Assembly: GCA_043802925.1 (NCBI GenBank)
Contig: JAZDKP010000124.1
Coordinates: 1 to 5,608 of the forward strand
Length of the DNA stretch: 5,608 bases
Source of the DNA: JAZDKP01 sp043802925
GTDB lineage: Bacteria > Fibrobacterota > OXYB2-FULL-49-7 > JAEUSG01
Direction of reading: 5' to 3'
This document shows, piece by piece, positions 1-5,608 of the stretch. The notes beneath the pieces were generated by a model. It worked only from the letters and a program-made list of their open reading frames with translations. It had not been told where the DNA came from and searched no databases. A program made the position numbers and the translations under genes. Position 1 is the first letter of the stretch. Each line of letters begins with the position of its first letter.

Positions 1-194
1 AGGCGCAGCAGATAAATGCCTGACGCCCGCCGCGCTCCTGACCATACAACCTTGTGCGCTCCCGCGTCTTTTTGCCCATCCAAAAGGCGTGCGACCCAAC
101 CGCCCCTCACGTCAAAAACATCCAGAACGACTTTTTGCGCAGCCGGCAACGAGAAGTGGATTGCCACGGTGGGGTTGAAGGGATTGGGCGCGGC
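1..194 (-). repeat. Sorting-domain cassette, copy A (truncated by window edge)
   Basis: This segment encodes the C-terminal NPFNP sorting domain of the propeller protein from residue 790 onward. It aligns without gaps to 2643-2836. My hand count gives 17 mismatches in 194 bases, about 91 percent identity. Four of the 17 change an amino acid (Trp/Leu, Ala/Glu, Arg/Gln, Ile/Val) and 13 are synonymous. Similarity stops abruptly at the domain boundary. Domains of this type direct proteins to the outer surface through type IX or related secretion; whether that applies here is inferred. Confidence 0.9.
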
Positions 195-2561
195 TGTCAA
201 TTGTTGACGCGAACCATTATTCGCCCCAACATCCACTATGCCTGTCACACCCATCCCATCATACGCCACGTCATTCATGGCAATACCCTGACTGGAAAGG
301 AGAATGAGATAGGATATCTTTGCGTTGGGTGTTCCCCGAACAAGGAAGGAAGCGCCGGTATTGCCGGAAACCGTGACGGTATCGTCACATACCGAATAAC
401 CGTTGCCGAGATTACCGGGTTGGGTGTAACGGGCAATGGTATCCGGCCCGTACATAACCCTCAAAGGTTCCGTCGGATAAGAGGCGTCGCCCAATCCGAT
501 GCGCACAAGATAGTCCCCGTCCGGCACATCCACATGGAACACCCCTGTTGTGCAAACGGAACTACGCACCATGACAAAAGTGCCTAAAAGGTCGCCGCCG
601 GCCCGATCGCACCGGTTTTCGGGCAACGCCGCGCAACCCATCCAGCCATAGCCTTTGGAGGAATCGTAGGCCGAACCGTTCTCAGGGATCCAATGCGTAT
701 CGGTCACTGTCCCTGTACAACGGAAATCGAACCGGTATAATAAAGGGATGTCGCTTTCGATAATGGTTATGTTACAGGTGTCATCCAGCCAAATGCCGCC
801 GCGTTTTGCAATCACGCGTGCAATACCGGAAACTGCTTTAGCCACCGCATGGCCGGAGGCGTTCACGGAAAGCAATGCCATATCCAAACTAAAGAACTGT
901 GCGCCAATGTTGCTGGAATCAATGGTGCCGTCTCCACATACGCCGTAAATTTTAATTTCGGCGGAAGCCCAGCTTGCCAGGGTGTCCTTGCTGCTGTGAA
1001 GCACGGCGGAAGTATACGGCAGGAGAACGGCAGAGACCGTATCGCTCGCATCTTCGCTGCGGAGGCCGTTTCCGTTAAGGGCCTTGACGGCATAATATAG
1101 CGTGTCCGTTCCGCCGATAAAAGTATCGGAGGTAAAAAGGAGGCCCTGAACGACCCGATACCTGCTGAGGTTGTCCCGGTAAGGGCCGCGATAAATCTCA
1201 TACCCCAGGATACCGGTTTCTTCGTCTGAGGCCGCATTCCATGACAGCGTAACGGTGCCTTTTTGCGACGTTTCAACATGAAGGTTCGAAGGAGCGGAAG
1301 GCAGGGTGGAATCAATTTCTGATACCATTCGGATGGACGTGTTGTAAGAAGTAAAATGAGGATATTTACCGCTCATGTAAAACATCTTCACGCCTGCAGG
1401 CAATCCACGCGGCACAACGGGCCGGACATTGAGCGTATCTATTCCGGCGATAACCCTCCTGGATTGCCAGTGGGTACCTGAATCCGTTGAACGCCACTGT
1501 TCAATACCGAAAACACCCGTAATGGAATCAGGCCGCGCCAAATAAAGATTGAAAGGGTTATTGTGGTCCAGGGCGATACCGCCGGAATAATTGGGTTCGG
1601 GTTCCGTCTGACCGGCAACCGTTTCGGGGAACCACTTTCCCCCCTTGCACAGTTCCTGATCCAGCCAATGGGCGCCGTCCCACCGGGCAAAACGGTATCG
1701 GTGGTCCGCGTCAGTGGGAAAATTGACATAGGCCACCACCGGATGGCCCGCGCCGTCCAAGGCCAGGTCCCAGACCCACGCCTTGGCATGGTTGGCGTTC
1801 GCGTCATAAATCTTTTCGGCCTCAGAAAGCGTGAGCGGCAGAGAATCCATGGACTTGATGCGTGTGTCATCCGCTTTATAAAGCGCGCCAGCCCGGTAAT
1901 AGGCATAGTACACGTTGTTATAGGCAGCGCTTGGGTGGCCGTCCGTGAAAATGACGTCGAAACGGTCCACGCCATTGACCGAAAATTTGAAATAGGGCCG
2001 CTGTCCCGGGGAAATGATGAAATGGCGCAAGGCGTCCCAGGTGACACCCCGGTCGCGTGAGACCGTGAAATAGGGATTCCAGTAATCCCCTCCACCGCGG
2101 CAGAAGACATAGAGGGCGCTGTCCTCGCCGGGCAGCATGATGGGACAGGGATAGGTATAAAGATTAGCACCCGCCGGAGGGCCCACATAGGTTTCCGGGC
2201 CCATGGAATGCAGGTTCCCGGGTATCTGCATGACGCGTAGGTACATGCGGCTACCGTTGTGCAGGGCGTAAAAGCAATAAAGCCGGCCGTCGGGCCACAT
2301 GAGAAACGAGGGATTGTCATGGTCGTCGTACTGGAACCGGGCATGAAGGATGACCGTGTCCACCGCGTGGCTGGCGCTATCGATTGCGGCAACCACGATG
2401 TCGCCCTCCTTGCTCACCCAGCCCGTATAGGTCTTTCCCTCCCAAGTGATGGCGCGCGGCTCCGTAAACCAGCACCATGCGCCGTTATTTGTTATGACCG
2501 AGGCGGCCGCGACAAAAAGAGGATTAACGCTGAAAACCAAGAAAATTATCAAGGCACGCAT
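1..2561 (-). CDS. Secreted BNR_4 beta-propeller protein, candidate polysaccharide lyase, with sorting tail; 3' end outside window
   Basis: A reading frame open from ATG 2561 to the window edge gives 853 codons without a stop. By comparison with the neighbouring gene's tail, about 16 residues are missing. AAGGAG lies 6-7 nt before the ATG and supports this start. Domains by residue: signal peptide 1-20 (cut after VAAA); BNR_4-type propeller about 21-415; FnIII about 420-512; Big_2-like Ig about 515-602; malectin-like beta domain about 606-765; linker; NPFNP sorting domain from 790. Propeller evidence is the opening NGAWCWF..PRAI, DDHDNP (79-84), a second His at 101, TYP (136-138), the CRGGG strand (Arg155), Asp boxes SRDRGVTW (168-175) and STDSGTHW (358-365), and YSGGIALDH near the end. 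Known propeller lyases PL24/PL25 use a His, His, Tyr, Arg set, and H81, H101, Y137 and R155 are plausible equivalents. Lyase activity and the substrate are inferred; a non-catalytic or hydrolytic propeller remains possible. Confidence 0.9.
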   Translation of the reverse strand, partial: MRALIIFLVFSVNPLFVAAASVITNNGAWCWFTEPRAITWEGKTYTGWVSKEGDIVVAAIDSASHAVDTVILHARFQYDDHDNPSFLMWPDGRLYCFYALHNGSRMYLRVMQIPGNLHSMGPETYVGPPAGANLYTYPCPIMLPGEDSALYVFCRGGGDYWNPYFTVSRDRGVTWDALRHFIISPGQRPYFKFSVNGVDRFDVIFTDGHPSAAYNNVYYAYYRAGALYKADDTRIKSMDSLPLTLSEAEKIYDANANHAKAWVWDLALDGAGHPVVAYVNFPTDADHRYRFARWDGAHWLDQELCKGGKWFPETVAGQTEPEPNYSGGIALDHNNPFNLYLARPDSITGVFGIEQWRSTDSGTHWQSRRVIAGIDTLNVRPVVPRGLPAGVKMFYMSGKYPHFTSYNTSIRMVSEIDSTLPSAPSNLHVETSQKGTVTLSWNAASDEETGILGYEIYRGPYRDNLSRYRVVQGLLFTSDTFIGGTDTLYYAVKALNGNGLRSEDASDTVSAVLLPYTSAVLHSSKDTLASWASAEIKIYGVCGDGTIDSSNIGAQFFSLDMALLSVNASGHAVAKAVSGIARVIAKRGGIWLDDTCNITIIESDIPLLYRFDFRCTGTVTDTHWIPENGSAYDSSKGYGWMGCAALPENRCDRAGGDLLGTFVMVRSSVCTTGVFHVDVPDGDYLVRIGLGDASYPTEPLRVMYGPDTIARYTQPGNLGNGYSVCDDTVTVSGNTGASFLVRGTPNAKISYLILLSSQGIAMNDVAYDGMGVTGIVDVGANNGSRQQLTAAPNPFNPTVAIHFSLPAAQKVVLDVFDVRGGWVARLLDGQKDAGAHKVVWSGARRASGIYLLR

Positions 2562-2566
2562 GACAT

Positions 2567-2573
2567 TCTCCTT
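2567..2573 (-). promoter_or_regulatory. Ribosome binding site of the propeller gene
   Basis: AAGGAGA read on the minus strand lies close before ATG 2561, with 6 nt between GGAG and the start. It sits inside the 32-bp gap after the upstream gene's TAA. This gap has no hairpin or T-run, so cotranscription with separate translation initiation is likely. Confidence 0.75.
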
Positions 2574-2593
2574 CGGTGTGTCGTATCAATTTC

Positions 2594-5440
2594 TTATTTA
2601 AGGTATACCAGTTTCCGCTCCAGGACTTTCGTTCCGGCCTGCAGGCGCAGCAGATAAACACCGGAAGCCTGCCGTGCTCCTGACCACACAACCTTGTGCT
2701 CTCCCGCATCTTTTTGCCCGTCCAAAAGACGCGCGACCAAACCGCCCCTCACGTCAAAAACATCCAGAACGACTTTTTGTGCAGCCGGCAGCGAGAAGTG
2801 GATTGCCACCGTGGGGTTAAAGGGATTGGGCGCGGCATCAAGGGAAAACATCCTGTGCGCCGGTGTTTTTCCGGCAGTGGCAACACTGGGTTCGGCAGCA
2901 AGACGGCTGATTTGCTCCTGTGTCAGGGCCGTGTCATAGACCCGGATATCGTCCATGCCCCCGTGGTAGTGCTGGATGGGCGTTATGGCTGAAGTCTGGT
3001 ATCCAATCTGCATTTTACTGATAGTACTATGGGTCATGCTCGTTGCCGTTCCGGAATACGTCCCTTCTCCATCCATCCCATTGATATAAAGCGTCATATC
3101 CGTTGCGCTGTTGACCACTGCGGCCACATGGGTCCAGACATTCTTAGGCACAATTGAGTTGCTTGCCTTTGTCTTGCGTGACCCGGGGTTTGGAGAACCT
3201 CCGTTGCCAAAATTGACCGAAACCTGGCCGCTGCCATTGACTCCCATCCAGGCGCCGTAATACTCGCCACTGACATCCTCGGTGCATAAAAGCGCCCGCG
3301 CCGAATCGTCCTCCCGGTTTATCCAGAGGGCAAGGGTGAAGGGAAAACTGAGGGAGGAGAGGTTATTCTTCATCAAAACATAGCCATTGGGTACGAAATG
3401 GAGGCCATTGTTTATTTTTCCCGGAATACGGGAATAGCTGTTTTGACAGACACCGTCATTGTTGCCGCCGGACAGCTCATAAATCGTACGCCCCATTTCC
3501 TCATCCATGGGCCAGTAGCCCTTCAGGCGGTTGTTGACGGAATCGTATTTAAAATCCACGCTCTCGACCAGTTCATGGGCCGGTTCAGCCAAGTCCCGGA
3601 TACCCGTGATGTTGAGATGATAGGTGGCGTCCTTTTCCATCCCGGAAACCGTCAATGTCACGCCGTCCTTGCCCGACCAGAGCGCAACGCAGGAGACCCC
3701 AAGCCCGGAAATAACATAATTCCCGGTGGCCACCGCAGACACGGAATCCACGGGCCTGCTGAAAAGCACCTGTATCAGGGAATCATTCACGGCCCAGACA
3801 TGGACCGTCCGGAACAGGGTCGTGTCCCCCGGAGAAACCACCTCCAGTTCGGCGCACTTCGCCCCTTCAAGGCCGGCATGGTTGACAGCGGATACGCGGT
3901 AACGGTATCCTGAGACCAAGCGGTAGTCCACCGCTTCATCCAAAGCAAAAGTGTCCCGCGTGGAATAGATAAGCGTATCATCCCGGTAGATATAATAGCC
4001 CTCGATGCCGCTCTCCGCGTCCAGGCTTGGATGCCAGACCAGCGCGGTCTGGACCAGACTGGCCGCCGAGGCGGACAATCCCGCGGGAATAGAAGGAGGA
4101 GTGCTGTCCTGAAGGCCCGAGCGCCAGTTTCCTGACCGGTAATAACCAGCCGCCTTTAAAAGCGTGGAGAAATAAAGAAGTCCGAAGTTTAGGCTGGCAT
4201 ATCCTTCTTTGGGCTGAAAGTCCAGCTCTCCGGCAACATAAAGCTGACCGGTGGAGGAGCGGGCCTGCATGGCCAGCAGATGATCCGCCCGGATGAGATA
4301 CCAGTTGGAAGCGGGCCGGGAAGAGAGGCTGTCGAAACCAAAATCACCCGCAAAAACGTCGAAGCTTAAATAATTGTCCACCCGGTTGGCGCTCCAGTCT
4401 GTGCCCTCCGGAAAATAAACCCGGGCCGAATCGGGCCGGTAGATGGTCCCCCCCGGACTCAGGTATGGCGGATAGGGCCAGTTAAAGTCTGTCAGGCAAT
4501 GGTAGATTACGTCCATGTTCCACAAAGCTGCTTGGGGAATAACACTACCTGAAAGAGCAATGGGCACGGCACTCCAGAACTGCTGGATGGCTGCCGTCAT
4601 ATAATCCGGGTGCATGCGATTGTGGTTGTAAAGATAACCGTCCTCCCGGATGTTCCATCCCGTAATCCATTCATTGACAGGTTTCCCATCCACAAACCGG
4701 CCGCTTTTGAGGTCCGATTCCCTGGCCCATGCGGAAAGCATCCACTGACTGGCTCGTTCGCGCCACCATTGTACATTGACATGCCCTGGCATCATGGAAG
4801 CGGCCAGGCACAGGACATTTGCGTTCCAGGCGTTTTCCTCGGCCTTGGTATCATTCGTACAATCGTAGCAATAGGGAGGATCATTGTTGAAACGGTTCGC
4901 CTCGGCCGCCACCATGTTCGCCACCCGGTTCTGGGCCACGGTATCCAGACGGTCCCAGGCCATCCACGCAGCCATGCCGATATTATGTGTCCAGAGCGCG
5001 CTCTGCCAGGCATAGCCCCAGGTTCCCGAACTGCCATTGCTTTTATGGCGGACGCCCAGCGATTTGATGAGCTTGGCGAGCATTTGCCAGGCTGCCGTGG
5101 TGTCCCGGCCAATGGCAGCGGAATCGTATGTCCCGGTGACAAGGGCAATGGCCAGCGACCACGCTTCATGGGCCGAGGGCCGGATATTGTATTCCTCAAT
5201 GGAGAACCGGTTGAAGTTGAAACAGCTGTCCACTGCAGTCTGAAGGCTGTCCAACTCGTAGTTCAGAATGTAGCGGAGCGAGGTCCGGTGAAGCTGGACG
5301 GTCTTCATCAAAAAGCTGCTTGGCGGTAATGCACTCAGGGGACGATTCCAGGTGATGGGCACTACATCCGCGCGCGTGGCCGCGCCCGCCTGGCAAACGA
5401 GCCAGACACCTATGGTAAGTTTTAAAATATTTTTCATCAT
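2594..5440 (-). CDS. Secreted multidomain protein: helix-rich putative carbohydrate-active domain, FnIII, Ig, LamG, sorting tail
   Basis: The gene is complete at 948 residues and ends in TAA. GAGGAG lies 9 nt before the first of two adjacent ATGs, so the first is preferred. Domains by residue: signal peptide about 1-24; helix-rich domain about 25-440; FnIII about 446-536; SbsA/Big_5-like Ig about 542-633; LamG/concanavalin-like about 638-848 (GYWPMDE start, WTHVAAVV, TLYINGM, GGMDDIRVYD); short linker; NPFNP sorting domain about 868-948. The N-terminal domain has aromatic amphipathic helices and clustered conserved-looking motifs: WQSALW (145-150), DTKAEENAWN (197-206), GWNIREDG (261-268) and NHNRMHPDYM (272-281). 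These resemble the pocket of (alpha/alpha) toroid lyases or hydrolases, but I cannot name the family. A CxxC at 191-194 could form a disulfide outside the cell. It is first in an apparent two-gene operon with the propeller gene. The likely role is extracellular polysaccharide binding and cleavage; only the module identities and secretion are well supported. Confidence 0.93.
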   Translation of the reverse strand: MMKNILKLTIGVWLVCQAGAATRADVVPITWNRPLSALPPSSFLMKTVQLHRTSLRYILNYELDSLQTAVDSCFNFNRFSIEEYNIRPSAHEAWSLAIALVTGTYDSAAIGRDTTAAWQMLAKLIKSLGVRHKSNGSSGTWGYAWQSALWTHNIGMAAWMAWDRLDTVAQNRVANMVAAEANRFNNDPPYCYDCTNDTKAEENAWNANVLCLAASMMPGHVNVQWWRERASQWMLSAWARESDLKSGRFVDGKPVNEWITGWNIREDGYLYNHNRMHPDYMTAAIQQFWSAVPIALSGSVIPQAALWNMDVIYHCLTDFNWPYPPYLSPGGTIYRPDSARVYFPEGTDWSANRVDNYLSFDVFAGDFGFDSLSSRPASNWYLIRADHLLAMQARSSTGQLYVAGELDFQPKEGYASLNFGLLYFSTLLKAAGYYRSGNWRSGLQDSTPPSIPAGLSASAASLVQTALVWHPSLDAESGIEGYYIYRDDTLIYSTRDTFALDEAVDYRLVSGYRYRVSAVNHAGLEGAKCAELEVVSPGDTTLFRTVHVWAVNDSLIQVLFSRPVDSVSAVATGNYVISGLGVSCVALWSGKDGVTLTVSGMEKDATYHLNITGIRDLAEPAHELVESVDFKYDSVNNRLKGYWPMDEEMGRTIYELSGGNNDGVCQNSYSRIPGKINNGLHFVPNGYVLMKNNLSSLSFPFTLALWINREDDSARALLCTEDVSGEYYGAWMGVNGSGQVSVNFGNGGSPNPGSRKTKASNSIVPKNVWTHVAAVVNSATDMTLYINGMDGEGTYSGTATSMTHSTISKMQIGYQTSAITPIQHYHGGMDDIRVYDTALTQEQISRLAAEPSVATAGKTPAHRMFSLDAAPNPFNPTVAIHFSLPAAQKVVLDVFDVRGGLVARLLDGQKDAGEHKVVWSGARQASGVYLLRLQAGTKVLERKLVYLK
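2643..2836 (-). repeat. Sorting-domain cassette, copy B
   Basis: This is the matching part of the C-terminal domain of the first gene's protein. The full domain continues to 2597 and ends in the basic, hydrophobic residues KVLERKLVYLK. That ending is typical of NPFNP-type C-terminal sorting domains (FlgD-Ig-like, TIGR04183-like). The copy shows how much of the propeller gene lies beyond the left edge: about 49 bp including the stop. Confidence 0.9.
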
Positions 5441-5449
5441 GGGACACGT

Positions 5450-5455
5450 CTCCTC
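5450..5455 (-). promoter_or_regulatory. Ribosome binding site of the first gene
   Basis: GAGGAG on the minus strand lies 9 nt before ATG 5440 and 12 nt before the second ATG at 5437. The spacing favours the first ATG. It directly follows the 15-bp tandem repeat of the leader. Confidence 0.7.
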
Positions 5456-5457
5456 TT

Positions 5458-5487
5458 AAATCGCAATGGGTTTAATCACAATGGGTT
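5458..5487. repeat. Two tandem 15-bp units in the leader
   Basis: Units at 5458-5472 and 5473-5487 match at 13 of 15 positions and share the core CAATGGGTT. They abut the ribosome binding site of the first gene. They could be a pair of operator half-sites, a slippage product, or the edge of the adjoining repeat element. I see no independent sign of a regulator. Confidence 0.6.
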
Positions 5488-5494
5488 CAATTCC

Positions 5495-5510
5495 CCGTAG
5501 CTTGCTACGG
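5495..5510. repeat. Perfect short hairpin CCGTAGC-TT-GCTACGG
   Basis: A 7-bp perfect stem with a 2-nt loop lies between the tandem repeats and the REP-like pair. No T-run follows on either strand, so it is not a standard intrinsic terminator. It probably belongs to a dispersed repeat family. Confidence 0.6.
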
Positions 5511-5516
5511 CTTGTT

Positions 5517-5582
5517 TGTCATTCCGGGCTTGACCCGGAATCCATCATCAGGTGGTGGATTCCCGCTTTCGCGGGAATGACA
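5517..5582. repeat. Inverted pair of REP-like palindromes (BIME-like)
   Basis: Two palindromic units face each other. Unit one has an 8-bp stem ATTCCGGG/CCCGGAAT (5521-5541) and unit two an 8-bp stem ATTCCCGC/GCGGGAAT (5559-5578). Outer ends TGTCATTCC (5517) and GGAATGACA (ending 5582) are exact reverse complements, as are inner ends GGAATCCA (5537-5544) and TGGATTCC (5556-5563), with an 11-bp spacer. Such GTCATTCC..GGAATCC units are widespread intergenic repeats in bacteria, often linked to RAYT transposases; no transposase is visible here. Unpaired, this 66-bp element could fold as two hairpins or one long one. Confidence 0.8.
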
Positions 5583-5608
5583 GAGAAAGCCTCTTTGCCT
5601 TTCGATAC

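Noticed and set aside
54..587. 177-codon plus-strand open frame opposite the propeller gene
   Set aside because: It is antisense to the conserved sorting domain and the malectin-like region. A similar short shadow recurs opposite the other tail copy because the DNA is duplicated.
1439..2392. 317-codon open frame on the minus strand overlapping the propeller gene
   Set aside because: It lies in another frame of the real gene. Its translation is rich in Arg, Pro, Ser and Thr with no domain pattern, while the main frame shows a signal peptide, Asp boxes and BNR_4 motifs.
4610..5329. 239-codon plus-strand open frame opposite the first gene
   Set aside because: It is antisense to a well-supported domain, low in recognisable structure and without a convincing ribosome binding site. 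It is a shadow of GC-rich coding sequence.
5441..5520. Possible sigma70 promoter before the first gene, with TTGAAC on the minus strand as a -35 box
   Set aside because: No good -10 box lies at 16-18 bp from it. The nearest AT-rich stretch, GATTTA, is about 22 bp away, and a Bacteroidetes-type TTTG/TAnnTTTG pair was not found either.
5521..5578. Hairpins as an intrinsic terminator for a gene beyond the right edge
   Set aside because: The stems are strong but neither strand has a T-run after them, and their ends match a REP-like pair better.

Overview
The window holds two long minus-strand genes, apparently one operon, that encode large secreted multidomain proteins. Upstream of them, at the right edge, is a short repeat-rich leader. 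Transcription runs right to left. The gene at 2594-5440 comes first. After a 32-bp gap with its own ribosome binding site comes the second gene, which starts at 2561 and runs off the left edge about 16 codons before its expected stop. It is open throughout the window and has no stop here.

Both proteins begin with a signal peptide and end in the same tail, an NPFNP-type FlgD-Ig-like / type IX-like C-terminal sorting domain. Between these ends the two are mostly unrelated. The first carries a roughly 415-residue helix-rich orphan domain that looks like a toroid-type carbohydrate-active enzyme. It is followed by FnIII, an SbsA/Big_5-type Ig domain and a LamG-type concanavalin fold. The second carries a BNR_4-type beta-propeller resembling the PL24/PL25/PL42 polysaccharide lyases. 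It is followed by FnIII, a Big_2-like Ig domain and a malectin-like domain of the type seen on rhamnogalacturonan-active enzymes. My working inference is that the pair degrades an acidic plant or algal polysaccharide outside the cell, possibly one with rhamnose-uronate linkages. The substrate is not shown by the sequence.

The tail type and the mosaic of adhesion modules suggest an uncultured member of the FCB group (Fibrobacterota, KSB1, Latescibacterota or a similar lineage). No taxonomic marker gene is present, so this is weak.

The leader at 5441-5608 contains no gene. It holds a 15-bp tandem duplication just before the ribosome binding site, a small perfect hairpin, and an inverted pair of REP-like palindromes (BIME-like). 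All long plus-strand reading frames, and the minus-strand frames that overlap the two genes, are shadows.
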